DNA of 64,000 nt from an uncultured Porphyromonadaceae bacterium (lineage in GTDB: Bacteria > Bacteroidota > Bacteroidia > Bacteroidales > Muribaculaceae), in NCBI GenBank assembly GCA_947643165.1, contig CANRVB010000005.1, positions 87,389-151,388 on the forward strand. Reading direction: 5' to 3'. The notes under the pieces were generated by a model, which was given only the letters and a program-made list of their open reading frames with translations, had not been told where the DNA came from and searched no databases. Made by a program: the position numbers and the translations under genes. Numbering within the stretch: position 1 is the first letter of the stretch; each line of letters opens with the position of its first letter. This document shows, in pieces, positions 34,975-44,181 of this stretch.

Positions 34975-35138
34975 GGCGGTGAGACGCTTGATTCCGGATA
35001 GTCCGATCATGCTTTAATCCTTAGATGTACCTATTGAGAATGTTCCGTGCTGGAAAAGTTGTGCGAAGTTACAAAAAAATGTTTGGTCGGGCAACCTGCC
35101 GCAGTCTCCGACAGGTACATAAAGGATAACAGTGGCGG

Positions 35139-35684
35139 TTATCTGTATATGTCGCGGTAGTCATTCATGAAACGTCGGAATACAATCAATCCTATCATGA
35201 GTCCGATAGCGGCACCGCAGGACATGCCCGAGAGAAACGCAGTATCGTCGGAAACCGCATATGCTAACAGTCCGATGAGACCGATGGCGAGAGGAATAAG
35301 AATGGCCATGAACTGCAGATGCCGTTTGCGGTAGAGTAAGGCTAACTCCGCTACGGTTGATATAGTCATTGCGACCGGATCGATATGTCTTATTTTGTTC
35401 CATAACCAGTAGTCCATTGCGAAACATATGAGGAAGAATGAAGAGAACGCAATGGATACCGGCAACCGTAGTTGGGAAGAGATGAGCAGGTGATTGTTAC
35501 TGAACAACAAGTTGGTAAGAAATGATAAGTTGATGGCGATTATACAAAAGTGGCGGTATCTGTTGCGCAGTCGGTCGAGAGCCGTCTTGTTATTGCAGAT
35601 GCGGTTTAGGTCGATATCGGGTTGTGATTTGCCGAGTGCATCTGCGGTTTGGTCCCATGCTTTTTTGATGTAGGAATGTGTCAT
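35139..35684 (-). CDS. Membrane protein, partner of the adjacent ECF sigma factor
   Basis: 181 residues. A soluble N-terminal part of about 45 residues is followed by four membrane segments (CIIAINLSFLTNLLF, AFSSFFLICFAMDYWL, FMAILIPLAIGLIGLLAY and SGMSCGAAIGLMIGLIVF). It starts 4 bases after the sigma-factor stop, so the two are translated together. It may act as an anti-sigma protein, but no zinc-binding anti-sigma motif is visible. Confidence 0.55.
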   Translation of the reverse strand: MTHSYIKKAWDQTADALGKSQPDIDLNRICNNKTALDRLRNRYRHFCIIAINLSFLTNLLFSNNHLLISSQLRLPVSIAFSSFFLICFAMDYWLWNKIRHIDPVAMTISTVAELALLYRKRHLQFMAILIPLAIGLIGLLAYAVSDDTAFLSGMSCGAAIGLMIGLIVFRRFMNDYRDIYR

Positions 35685-35688
35685 GTTG

Positions 35689-36288
35689 TCAAATATTATC
35701 GAATTGGCTGGTAAGTTGTTCTTTTATTCTACGCAGGCGTGTGGCAATGGTGTTTCGCTTCATGCCTGTGGCTATGGCAATCTCATCGTAGGTCATGTCA
35801 TCAAGCCACATCATGATGATAGCCCTGTTGATGAGGCTCAGTCTGGATATAAGTGTATGCAGATGCTCAATAGTATCTTTGTCGCTTTCGTCAGACACAA
35901 TGTCATACAGTTGATCGAGGCTTTCATGGTTATGACGCGAGAGACTGCGTAAGGTGGTCAGGCAAGAGTTGATGGTGACACGATATACCCATGTGTGCAA
36001 GGATGCCTGCCCGCGATAGCTTTTCATGCCGCGCCAGATGTTGATGAGAGCATTTTGCCTAAGATCATCATACTGGGCTATTGATCCGGAATAATAAAAG
36101 CAGATCTGGGATATGGTTGTGGCCTCCGACCGGATCAGTTCGGTAAACTCCTGCTCTAAAGGACGACAGCTACCTAATGTGCCATCTGTCATCCGGCTGA
36201 CGATGTAAGCTAATCGGGCATATAGTATGCTTAGCTTCAGGCTAAACGGTGGGGATGGAAGAGAGGCAACTGTTTGGTGAAATGTCAT
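35689..36288 (-). CDS. ECF-type RNA polymerase sigma factor
   Basis: 199 residues if the start at 36288 is used; the ATG at 36192 (MTDGTLGSC) would give 167 residues, closer to the usual ECF size. Region 2 is seen in DLRQNALINIWRGMKSYRGQASLHTWVYRVTINSCLTTL (split here only by normal spacing), and region 4 in MTYDEIAIATGMKRNTIATRLRRIKEQL, a helix-turn-helix. It would redirect polymerase to a small regulon. The membrane protein just downstream is the likely regulator. Confidence 0.88.
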   Translation of the reverse strand: MTFHQTVASLPSPPFSLKLSILYARLAYIVSRMTDGTLGSCRPLEQEFTELIRSEATTISQICFYYSGSIAQYDDLRQNALINIWRGMKSYRGQASLHTWVYRVTINSCLTTLRSLSRHNHESLDQLYDIVSDESDKDTIEHLHTLISRLSLINRAIIMMWLDDMTYDEIAIATGMKRNTIATRLRRIKEQLTSQFDNI

Positions 36289-36398
36289 GGTTGAAATTCA
36301 GTTGTTGTTTCTGAATAATTAGACTCACCGCCGTTGCAGATAGTTTCATTATTGTGATGAAAAAAGAGGTTGCCTTTTTATTAGATCCTGCTGGTCAA

Positions 36399-38912
36399 TT
36401 ATGAAGGATCTACGTCCGGCTGGATGACAACGTTGCTGAAGGTCTCGCGGTGGTTTGAACGGACATGATTGGCTATCTGATCAAGAGCTGAGTGTACGTC
36501 GCGCATTGATATTGTCGGTTCGAGTTTCAGCATGAGCATACGTATGTAAAGTGACTGTACGCGTCCAACCGGAGGCTCTTGAGGTCCGCTTATGCGTTTT
36601 GATCCGAACACAGCCCTGAGAGCTGAAGCGTATATTGATGCTGCTTCGTCGGCCATGCGCGGGTCGGCATGCTTGATGTAAATGTTGACGATCCGGACAA
36701 AGGGGGGATAGTTGAACCGTCGGCGTTGTTCAAGCTCATGGGTATAGAAACCCATATAATCGTGAGCAAGAAGAAAAGAAAATACAGGATTCTGCGGATC
36801 GCGGGTCTGTACGGCAACTACTGCGTCATGGTCCGGAGTGTCATTTCGGCGTCCGGCCCGTCCGGCCACTTGTTCAAGCATACAGAATGTGCGCTCGGAT
36901 GCACGGAAGTCGGGCATGGATAGCATGGAGTCGGGATTGATTACTGCTACCATGCTCACCCCGTCGAAATCAAGGCCTTTTGTGACCATCTGGGTCCCTA
37001 CAAGTATCTGTGATTTTCGGGCCGAGAATTCGGAGATCAGCTGAGAGTGGGCGTCTTTATTGCGAGTCGTGTCAAGATCCATACGTGCTACGGATACATC
37101 CGGGAATGAGCGTAAGATGTCGTCTGCTATACGTTCCGTGCCATATCCGCATACCTCAATTGAGGGGCTTTTGCATGACGGACAGACGAGAGTGAGAGGA
37201 TATTGAGCACCGCAGTAGTGGCATACAAGTTTGTCGAGATGTTTATGGTAGGTGAGCGAGACGTCGCAGTGGACGCATTTGGGCGTATAAGCACACTGAC
37301 GGCATACGGCAACAGGAGCATATCCGCGTCGGTTCAGGAACATTATAACCTGGCGGTTAAATTCAAGCGTGTGCCGTGCGAGAGCAACTGTCCGTGCGGC
37401 AAAAGCACCGGCTGTCTCACCGCGTTTGTAAGCGCGGGTCATATCGATAAGTTCGATGCGTGGAAGGTTGGCGCCACCATAGCGTTGGGAGATTGTGACC
37501 AAGCCGAAGCGGTTGCCTTCGGTAGCTTTGTAGTAAGTGTCGACGGCCGGTGTTGCGCTGCCAAGGAGAGTCTTGGCCCCGTGCATACGAGCCAACATCA
37601 TGGCAGTGTCGCGTCCATTGTAGCGCGGTGCCGGATCCTGCTGTTTATAGCTCTGATCGTGTTCTTCATCGACTATCACCAGCCCGAGATTGTGGAATGG
37701 CAGGCAAACTGATGACCGTGCTCCTACTATTATAGCCGGATCCGAGGAGTCGAGCAAACGGCGCCAGATATCAACGCGCTCACTGTCTGAAAATTTGGAA
37801 TGGTAGACAATGATCCGATCTCCGAAAACGCGTTGCAGGCGTTCGGTCAACTGTGTTGTCAGAGCTATCTCAGGTACGAGCATGAGTACCTGACGCTTCT
37901 GTTTAATCACGAAGTCCATGAGATGCATGTAGATCTCTGTCTTTCCTGATGATGTGACTCCATGGAGCAGTGTCACTTCTTTTTCAAGCCACGACTTATG
38001 TATACGATCAAGAGCTTCGTTCTGGGCCTCGGTGAGCGATGGTAATGGAATTGTCGGTCCACCGGCAAATGAGAATCTGTTGATTTCGCGGCGATAGAAC
38101 TCTATTATACCTTTGCGTTGCATGGCCAAGAGAACGGCCGATGTGACGGCCGACCGTTCGAGCAGGTCTGCCCGGCTAACATGATTGTGCGGTTGATTGC
38201 GCCGGTTCAGACCCTGCAGTTCGATGAGAGTGAGTAGTGCGGCTTCTTGTTTTGGCGCACCTTTCACAGCTTCGAATGCTTTGGATACGGCCATAATCTC
38301 ATCGCATCCTTCAGGAATGACGAGTTTTACTGATGGTATCCTGAGTGGACGATATCGTTCAACGAGTCTTTCGGCTACCATTACGGCTCCTTTATCGACG
38401 AGTTTCGATATAATTGCTCCGGTATTGCTGATTCCGCTCTTGCGCTCAAGTTCACCGACACTTATGCGCTTTTCGGCATGATTGATGAACTGAAGTAGGG
38501 TTATTTCTCTCTCGGAGAGTGGGTTTAGGCGGTTTTCCTCAAAATCATCGACTGTCTGTATAAATGTCTCACTTTCGATCTTGAGTCCGGCCGGAAGCGC
38601 AGCACGCATTACCTCGCCCACAGTACAGCAGTAGTATTCAGCCAACCATTCCCAGAGTTGTCGTTGCGGACGTCTGATTATGGGGTAATCATCAAGCAGG
38701 CGCTCTATCGGTTTTACCTGGATATCTTCGGCGGGTCGTGGCGCTGATGTGGTCACAACTATACCCGTGTATTGTTTCTTCCGGCCAAACGGAACGATCA
38801 CTCTGCTGCCATCTTTGATTCTGCCACGCATTTCATCGGGGATGGAATAGGTGAACGGTGCAGGAAGCGGCAAGGGCAGCAATACGGACGCGAAAGTATT
38901 GTCGGTGGACAT
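36399..38912 (-). CDS. priA: Primosomal protein N' (replication restart helicase)
   Basis: 837 residues. An N-terminal DNA-binding domain (VLLPLPLPAPFTYSIP) is followed by a superfamily 2 helicase: GVTSSGKTEIY (Walker A), VDEEHD (Walker B) and QVAGRAGR (motif VI). Between the helicase lobes, the zinc-binding cysteines appear as CRQCAYTPKCVHC and CHYCG...CPSC. It reloads the replicative helicase at stalled forks. The minus-strand TATCTTTG at forward 38955-38962 is a likely -7 element. Confidence 0.96.
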   Translation of the reverse strand: MSTDNTFASVLLPLPLPAPFTYSIPDEMRGRIKDGSRVIVPFGRKKQYTGIVVTTSAPRPAEDIQVKPIERLLDDYPIIRRPQRQLWEWLAEYYCCTVGEVMRAALPAGLKIESETFIQTVDDFEENRLNPLSEREITLLQFINHAEKRISVGELERKSGISNTGAIISKLVDKGAVMVAERLVERYRPLRIPSVKLVIPEGCDEIMAVSKAFEAVKGAPKQEAALLTLIELQGLNRRNQPHNHVSRADLLERSAVTSAVLLAMQRKGIIEFYRREINRFSFAGGPTIPLPSLTEAQNEALDRIHKSWLEKEVTLLHGVTSSGKTEIYMHLMDFVIKQKRQVLMLVPEIALTTQLTERLQRVFGDRIIVYHSKFSDSERVDIWRRLLDSSDPAIIVGARSSVCLPFHNLGLVIVDEEHDQSYKQQDPAPRYNGRDTAMMLARMHGAKTLLGSATPAVDTYYKATEGNRFGLVTISQRYGGANLPRIELIDMTRAYKRGETAGAFAARTVALARHTLEFNRQVIMFLNRRGYAPVAVCRQCAYTPKCVHCDVSLTYHKHLDKLVCHYCGAQYPLTLVCPSCKSPSIEVCGYGTERIADDILRSFPDVSVARMDLDTTRNKDAHSQLISEFSARKSQILVGTQMVTKGLDFDGVSMVAVINPDSMLSMPDFRASERTFCMLEQVAGRAGRRNDTPDHDAVVAVQTRDPQNPVFSFLLAHDYMGFYTHELEQRRRFNYPPFVRIVNIYIKHADPRMADEAASIYASALRAVFGSKRISGPQEPPVGRVQSLYIRMLMLKLEPTISMRDVHSALDQIANHVRSNHRETFSNVVIQPDVDPS

Positions 38913-38954
38913 GAGAGGGATATTGTTTTGTGGCAGCAGCCGAAATTTGTACTA

Positions 38955-38994
38955 CAAAGATACGCAAAAATATCACTATTCTTGTGTATCTTTG
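38955..38994. promoter_or_regulatory. Divergent -7 elements of priA and the AlaX-like gene
   Basis: TATCTTTG on the minus strand at 38955-38962 and on the plus strand at 38987-38994, both exact TAnnTTTG matches, with poor -33 regions. The two transcripts would start back to back. Confidence 0.6.
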
Positions 38995-39032
38995 CGCTTG
39001 ATGAAAAATTATAACCGTATAAAGACTTAGTA

Positions 39033-39500
39033 ATGAACGAAGTTATACTTAACGATCATAATAAGCAGGAGTACCCGCCAATGCATTCGGCTGAGCATCT
39101 GCTCAATGGAGAGATGGCACGCCGGTTTGGCTGTGGACGGGCATTCAGTGCTCACGTAGAGCGCAAGAAGTCAAAACTTGATTACCGTATGCCGCGTCAG
39201 CTGAGCGATGAAGAAATAAGATCGCTGGAAGAATATGTGAATTCTGTAATTGCTGCAGATGTAGAGGTGACAGAAGAGTATATCAGTCAAGATGAAGCGA
39301 TGACCAGGTTTGATATGAGCCGTTTGCCGGATGATGCATCAGAGACAGTGAGGGTGGTGCACATTGGCGGGTATGATCAATGTTTATGCGCGGGTGTACA
39401 TGTAGACCGTACATCAGAAATAGGGGTGTTCCGTATATCAAGCACGCGATATCAGGATGGTGTGCAAAGGATAGTATTTAAACTTACCGAGAGTAAATGA
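39033..39500 (+). CDS. AlaX-like tRNA-editing (threonyl/alanyl-tRNA synthetase SAD) protein
   Basis: 155 residues. HSAEHLLNG gives the HxxxH and CAGVHVDRTSEIG the CxxxH of the zinc site found in the editing domain of alanyl- and threonyl-tRNA synthetases. Free-standing versions (AlaX) hydrolyse mischarged tRNA such as Ser-tRNA(Ala). The protein is short, so substrate preference is uncertain. A perfect palindrome begins 2 bases after its stop. Confidence 0.78.
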   Translation: MNEVILNDHNKQEYPPMHSAEHLLNGEMARRFGCGRAFSAHVERKKSKLDYRMPRQLSDEEIRSLEEYVNSVIAADVEVTEEYISQDEAMTRFDMSRLPDDASETVRVVHIGGYDQCLCAGVHVDRTSEIGVFRISSTRYQDGVQRIVFKLTESK

Positions 39501-39501
39501 A

Positions 39502-39562
39502 CAATCACATATGATGAGAGCGCATGCAGACAGTCTGCATGCGCTCTCATCATATGTGATTG
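39502..39562. terminator. Perfect 61-base palindrome between two convergent genes
   Basis: Arms 39502-39530 and 39534-39562 are exact reverse complements of 29 bases around a 3-base loop (CAG). The repeat occupies all but 8 bases of the gap between the AlaX-like stop and the NUDIX stop, and neither side has a U-run. A bidirectional transcription stop is the most likely role. Confidence 0.75.
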
Positions 39563-39568
39563 AGTCGT

Positions 39569-40141
39569 CTATTTATCTTGCATGATAAGTTCGGGATAAC
39601 GCTCACCGAAATATTTCCAAAGCGATGACAGCATGAGTGCCTGCCGCATAGTGCCGCTTTTGAGTAGCTCGGCCAGTTCTTTACGGGTCAGAATCTCGAC
39701 TCGCAGGTCTTCATTGGCATCAAGATGCTGTGAAGTTGATAGCTTGACCCCTTCTGCAATGTAGCAGTATGTAAGATTGTTCTGCGATCCGGGATTAGCG
39801 CAGACTACGCAGTTGAGGCTCCAGCGGCCACCGGTGTAGCCGGTTTCTTCTGCCAGTTCGCGGCGTGCGGCATCAAGAGGCTCCTCATTTTTCTCTACCA
39901 CTCCGGCGCATAGTTCGGTAGATACAATTCCAAGTCCGTGTCTATACTGGCGCACCATCACGTAACGGTCGTCATCGGTTACTGCGATGATGTTGATCCA
40001 AGACGGGTATTCGAGTATCCAGTATTCATCGTTAACGCGTCCGTCCGGAAGCTTTACGGTATCTTTTCTTGCCGTCAGCCAAGGACGTTGGATGTAATAT
40101 TCACTCTGGAGCGTTTCCCAGGGTTTTATATCATCGTTCAT
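39569..40141 (-). CDS. NUDIX hydrolase, ADP-ribose pyrophosphatase-like
   Basis: 190 residues. The NUDIX box GVVEKNEEPLDAARREL continuing AEETGY is complete (Gx5Ex7REUxEExGU). Upstream WINIIAVTDDDRYVMVRQYRHG is typical of the ADP-sugar branch. It starts 2 bases after the tyrA stop and is the last gene of the aromatic operon, without an obvious link to that pathway. Confidence 0.88.
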   Translation of the reverse strand: MNDDIKPWETLQSEYYIQRPWLTARKDTVKLPDGRVNDEYWILEYPSWINIIAVTDDDRYVMVRQYRHGLGIVSTELCAGVVEKNEEPLDAARRELAEETGYTGGRWSLNCVVCANPGSQNNLTYCYIAEGVKLSTSQHLDANEDLRVEILTRKELAELLKSGTMRQALMLSSLWKYFGERYPELIMQDK

Positions 40142-40143
40142 GA

Positions 40144-40917
40144 TTACTTTAGATTATCGCGCACACGGTCAAGATACGCTTTCATTGCAATGGAGTCGCG
40201 GTCGCTCACTATTTTCTGGAGGTCGGCAAGTTGCTGCTGTATCAAGCTGAGTTGTGCAGGGGTATTGGGGTTGAACAGAATCTCACTCAGCAGGAAGTCG
40301 TCTTCGCTCATCAGACCACGTGCTATGGCCATATGACGTTTGAATGTGGTTCCTGGTGCATTCTGATGTTTCATAACCCCGGCAAACACAAGCGTTGATG
40401 CAAACGGAATTGATAGTGAGTATGCTATGGTGAGGTCATGCTCCTCGAATGTGTACTCCTCGATGTGAAGACCGAGTCGGCTATATAGATCGCGGAAAAA
40501 TATACGTCCGAGATGATCTCCCTCCTTGATTATGATCGCATTTTCGTCAGCGAGGTTGCTCAATGACGCAAATGTCGGGCCAAACATCGGGTGGGTGGAT
40601 ACAAATGGGTGTCCGGCAGAGGCATAGAATTCAGGTAGTCCGGTCTTTACTGATGCTATGTCACTGATTATGCAGTTTGGCTCAAGATATGGGAGCACAG
40701 CCTTAAAAGCATCAATGGTGTACTTGACTGTTGCCGCGTTGATAACCAACTCAGGCTTGAACTCCGATACTTCGTTGAGAGAAGTGAACCGTCGGGCATT
40801 GTAGGTAAATCTCAGACGTTTGGGATCGTAGTCGTATACAGCTACATCGTGGTCGAATGAGAGCAGATCGCAGAAAAATGACCCCATTTTTCCAGCTCCC
40901 ATTATGAGTATCTTCAT
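40144..40917 (-). CDS. tyrA: Prephenate dehydrogenase
   Basis: 257 residues. IMGAGKMGSFF binds NAD(P); SDIASVK and STHPMFGPT are family motifs with the catalytic His. It converts prephenate to 4-hydroxyphenylpyruvate for tyrosine. The protein is short and has no ACT domain, so feedback by tyrosine at the protein level is not evident. Its start lies 12 bases after the stop of the DAHP synthase/chorismate mutase gene. Confidence 0.92.
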   Translation of the reverse strand: MKILIMGAGKMGSFFCDLLSFDHDVAVYDYDPKRLRFTYNARRFTSLNEVSEFKPELVINAATVKYTIDAFKAVLPYLEPNCIISDIASVKTGLPEFYASAGHPFVSTHPMFGPTFASLSNLADENAIIIKEGDHLGRIFFRDLYSRLGLHIEEYTFEEHDLTIAYSLSIPFASTLVFAGVMKHQNAPGTTFKRHMAIARGLMSEDDFLLSEILFNPNTPAQLSLIQQQLADLQKIVSDRDSIAMKAYLDRVRDNLK

Positions 40918-40929
40918 GTCAGCAGGAAT

Positions 40930-42009
40930 TTAACGTGCGCGGTCGTTTAGTACTTCTATCTGCTGGCGCACACTCTCTTCATGTATGGCGAGCAGGATAG
41001 ACTTTAGAAATTCGGTAGACATAGCCATTTCTTCACCGAGTTTTACGCGTGTGCGTATTACATCGTTATATCGGTTAGCCTGAAGGACCGGCATACGGTG
41101 TTCCTTTTTATACTGTCCTATCTCACGCGATATTCTCATACGTTTGCTCAGTGCCTCAAGTATCTCGTTGTCTACTTGGTCGATCTGTTGGCGAAGGAGG
41201 GTCAGATTCTCGGTAGATTGATGGGAATCGCGTATTACCAGAGTATGGAGTATGAAGTTGAGGATCTCGGGGGTGACTTGCTGTGAAGCATCACTCCATG
41301 CGCAGTCGGGGCAGTTATGACTTTCGATTATAAGACCGTTAAATCCCATGTCGTAAGCTTGCTGAGATAGGGGAGCTACGAGTTCGCGCTTACCGCCTAT
41401 ATGGCTTGGATCGCAGAATATCGGCATATTGGGATAGCGAAGACGCAGTTCGATGGGGATGTGCCACTGTGGTACATTGCGGTACAGATGTTTGCCATAG
41501 GTAGAGAATCCGCGGTGAATTGCACCGAGACGTCGTATGCCGGCATTGTATATACGCTGGAGCGCACCTATCCAAAGTTCAAGGTCGGGGTTGACGGGAT
41601 TCTTTACCAATACAGGTATGTCGACTGCTGCTTCGGCAAGAGTGTCGGCTATTTCCTGCATTGCAAATGGGTTGGCTGAGGTGCGGGCTCCTATCCAAAG
41701 TATATCGACTCCGGCATCGAGAGCTTGTCTTACATGTTCGCGTGTAGCAACTTCGGTTGCTGTATACATGCCAGTCTGCTGCTTCACCTTTTTGAGCCAT
41801 TCGAGTCCTGGGGCACCTACGCCTTCGAATCCCCCGGGTTTTGTACGCGGCTTCCATATGCCGGCGCGAAATATCTTTATGCCGTATGATGCGAGTTGTG
41901 CGGCTGTATCGAGTACTTGCTCTTCAGTTTCTGCACTGCACGGGCCGGCTATTACTATAGGCTCATTCTCTTTGATGCCTTCAAGCTGTATGGGCTGTAG
42001 GTCTTTCAT
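40930..42009 (-). CDS. Bifunctional DAHP synthase / chorismate mutase
   Basis: 359 residues. Residues 1-260 are a type I-beta 3-deoxy-7-phosphoheptulonate synthase (VIAGPCSAETEEQ, GIWKPRTKPGGFEG, FCDPSHIGGKRE), the first step of the shikimate pathway. About 265-355 is an AroQ chorismate mutase (LLRQQIDQVDNEILEALSKRM). In fusions of this kind prephenate or chorismate inhibits the synthase through the mutase domain. The gene sits between the aminotransferase and tyrA in the pheA operon, so the entry and branch steps for Phe and Tyr are made together. Confidence 0.94.
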   Translation of the reverse strand: MKDLQPIQLEGIKENEPIVIAGPCSAETEEQVLDTAAQLASYGIKIFRAGIWKPRTKPGGFEGVGAPGLEWLKKVKQQTGMYTATEVATREHVRQALDAGVDILWIGARTSANPFAMQEIADTLAEAAVDIPVLVKNPVNPDLELWIGALQRIYNAGIRRLGAIHRGFSTYGKHLYRNVPQWHIPIELRLRYPNMPIFCDPSHIGGKRELVAPLSQQAYDMGFNGLIIESHNCPDCAWSDASQQVTPEILNFILHTLVIRDSHQSTENLTLLRQQIDQVDNEILEALSKRMRISREIGQYKKEHRMPVLQANRYNDVIRTRVKLGEEMAMSTEFLKSILLAIHEESVRQQIEVLNDRAR

Positions 42010-42042
42010 GTCTGTCTATGATTATTGTTTTTATGTTTCGTT

Positions 42043-43239
42043 TTATTGTTTATTCATCAGTCGTATGCGTTCCAAAGCTTCTTCCATCTTCTGCTCTGTA
42101 GCGCAAAGACTTATTCTGATAAATCGTTCACCGTTGCTGCCGAATATGAAACCGGGTGTGATAAACACACGGGCGTTGTAGAGTATATTGTCGGCCATTT
42201 CTTCGCTTCCGGCAGCTGATGATGGTATCCGGCCCCATAGGAACAGTCCTTGTTGGGCTGGGTCGAAGGCACATCCGAGTTCATCCATAATCTTCTCGGC
42301 AATCTTGCGCCGGCGACTATATACGGTGTTGACCTCATCATACCAGTCGTTTCCTGCCTGCAGTGCCTTTACTGCTGCAAGTTGCATTGGTTTGAACTGT
42401 CCCGAGTCGATATTGCTCTTTACCTTGAGAATCCATTGTATGAAAGTAGGGTTGGACGCCAGCATACCTATTCGCCAGCCTGCCATGTTGTGACTCTTGC
42501 TGAGCGAGTTCATTTCAATAGCTATATCTCTGGCTCCATCAATCTGGAGTATGCTGAGTGGTTTGTCATTGAGAATGAAACTATAGGGATTGTCGTTTAC
42601 GATCACTATGTTGTGTCGGCGTCCGAAATCTACAATTTTCTCAAACAACTCCAGTGATGCCGGTGTGCCGGTAGGCATATGTGGATAGTTGATCCACATG
42701 AGTTTGATATGATCAAGTGGCAACCGTTCAAGTGCTTCAAAATCGGGCATCCATCCATTCTCTTCTGTCAAGTCGTAGTTGAATATCTCGGCCTGTGCGA
42801 GCCGGCTTACAGAGGTGTAGGTAGGATATCCGGGATTTGGAACGAGAACTCCATCGCCGGGATTGACAAATGCCAAGGTGGTATGAAGTATGCCTTCTTT
42901 TGATCCGATGAGAGGTTGAATCTCTTTGACAGAGTCGAGCTCAACATTGTAGTGAGTCTTATACCATTCGGCAAAGGCTTCGCGCAATTGTGGTATACCT
43001 ACGTATGGCTGATAGGAATGGGTGTCAGACTGTGATGCTGCTTCGGCGAGTGTTGATATGACATCTGGATGTGGGGGACGATCGGGGCCTCCGATTCCGA
43101 GCGATATTATGTCAAGTCCCTTAGCGTTGAGGGCAGCCACTTCACGGAGTTTACGTGAAAAGTAGTATTCCTTTATGTCGTTGACGCGGTCGGCAGGATG
43201 GACCGACACGTTTGTTTCCGAGATTTCAGATGATTTCAT
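42043..43239 (-). CDS. PLP-dependent aminotransferase, aromatic amino acid type
   Basis: 398 residues from the ATG at 43239 (MKSSEISETNVSVHPADRV). Fold type I class I/II: LIGSKEGI, PNPGYPTY, the Asp-containing VNDNPYSF, and SLSKSHNMAGWRIG with the PLP-binding Lys. Position between pheA and the DAHP synthase points to the last step of Phe and Tyr synthesis. Diaminopimelate or aspartate aminotransferase remain alternatives from sequence alone. It overlaps the end of pheA by 14 bases. Confidence 0.85.
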   Translation of the reverse strand: MKSSEISETNVSVHPADRVNDIKEYYFSRKLREVAALNAKGLDIISLGIGGPDRPPHPDVISTLAEAASQSDTHSYQPYVGIPQLREAFAEWYKTHYNVELDSVKEIQPLIGSKEGILHTTLAFVNPGDGVLVPNPGYPTYTSVSRLAQAEIFNYDLTEENGWMPDFEALERLPLDHIKLMWINYPHMPTGTPASLELFEKIVDFGRRHNIVIVNDNPYSFILNDKPLSILQIDGARDIAIEMNSLSKSHNMAGWRIGMLASNPTFIQWILKVKSNIDSGQFKPMQLAAVKALQAGNDWYDEVNTVYSRRRKIAEKIMDELGCAFDPAQQGLFLWGRIPSSAAGSEEMADNILYNARVFITPGFIFGSNGERFIRISLCATEQKMEEALERIRLMNKQ

Positions 43240-44086
43240 GTTTACATTCTTTGTATTCTCCAAGAGTCTTGAAGTCGTTGATAAGTGGGCGGACTGCATC
43301 TATGGCCTGACGGTATCTTACATAGCTGTTGAATGTGAGGTCGATATAGAATCGGTATTCCCACTCGCGCCCGATTATAGGCATGGATTGTATCTTCGAC
43401 AGATTGATGTCGTAGAAAGAGAATATTGTCAGCACTTTCGACAAAGCACCGTTAGTGTGCGGCAATGTGAACGCTACTGATGCTTTGTCTCGATCCTCAG
43501 GGCGCGGACGGAGTTCATCTGCCACCAATGGATCGGCAAGTATAAGGAATCGTGTGAAGTTGCGTTTATTGGTTTCTATACTGCGTTCAAGAATTTCCAA
43601 TCCATAAAGTTCAGCAGCATATTTCCCGCATACAGCAGCTACTCCCATCAGTCTGCCTTCGGATATTTCGCGGGCTGATCCGGCGGTATCAAACTTCTCA
43701 GTCATCTTGAGATTAGGATGCCTACGCAGATACTGTTCGCATTGCATCAGGGCCATAGGGTGTGATCCGACTTCCGTAAGATCGTCTATGGTCTGTCCGG
43801 GCATAGCCGCAAGTACGTGTGAGATTCTCATTTTGGTTTCTCCGACTATTGCAAGGTTGCTCTTGCGTAAAAGCTCATGATTCTGTAGAAGTGCGCCGGC
43901 TATAGTGTTTTCTATGGCAACAATTCCAAGAAGCGAAGCATCGCAGTCGAGTGTCTCAAACATCGCCGGAAATGTGTCGCAGGGGATTACTTCGATCGGT
44001 TGTCCGCTGAAGTAAGCGTGAGCTGCGGCATCGTGATAGCATCCGGCTACTCCTTGAATTGTAACTCTTCGTTTATCCTTAGTCAT
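43226..44086 (-). CDS. pheA: Prephenate dehydratase with ACT domain
   Basis: 286 residues from the ATG at 44086 (MTKDKRRVTIQGVAGCYHD). The frame stays open far upstream, but that part covers the leader and terminator and is not family-like. The dehydratase domain (1-180) has GVAGCYHDAAA, VAIENTIAGAL and the Thr/Arg-bearing NKRNFTRFLIL. The ACT domain follows, but the usual ESRP Phe-binding motif reads KIQSMPI. It converts prephenate to phenylpyruvate. First gene of the Phe/Tyr operon, controlled by the attenuator at 44095-44259. Confidence 0.93.
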   Translation of the reverse strand: MTKDKRRVTIQGVAGCYHDAAAHAYFSGQPIEVIPCDTFPAMFETLDCDASLLGIVAIENTIAGALLQNHELLRKSNLAIVGETKMRISHVLAAMPGQTIDDLTEVGSHPMALMQCEQYLRRHPNLKMTEKFDTAGSAREISEGRLMGVAAVCGKYAAELYGLEILERSIETNKRNFTRFLILADPLVADELRPRPEDRDKASVAFTLPHTNGALSKVLTIFSFYDINLSKIQSMPIIGREWEYRFYIDLTFNSYVRYRQAIDAVRPLINDFKTLGEYKECKHEII

Positions 44087-44094
44087 ACTGTTAT

Positions 44095-44138
44095 AAAAAA
44101 CTTGCTCCCGTCTTTCCTGTTTGAAGGAAAGCGGGAGC
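44095..44138 (-). terminator. Attenuator terminator in the pheA leader
   Basis: Arms 44104-44118 and 44125-44138 pair over 14 bp with one bulge around a 6-base loop. On the minus strand a run of six U follows (forward A at 44095-44100). It ends 8 bases upstream of the pheA start codon. The 5' arm can instead pair with 44196-44207. Confidence 0.93.
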
Positions 44139-44181
44139 CGTAAATCGTTTTGGTGGTTGCTTGGGAATTTATGCTGACCAA

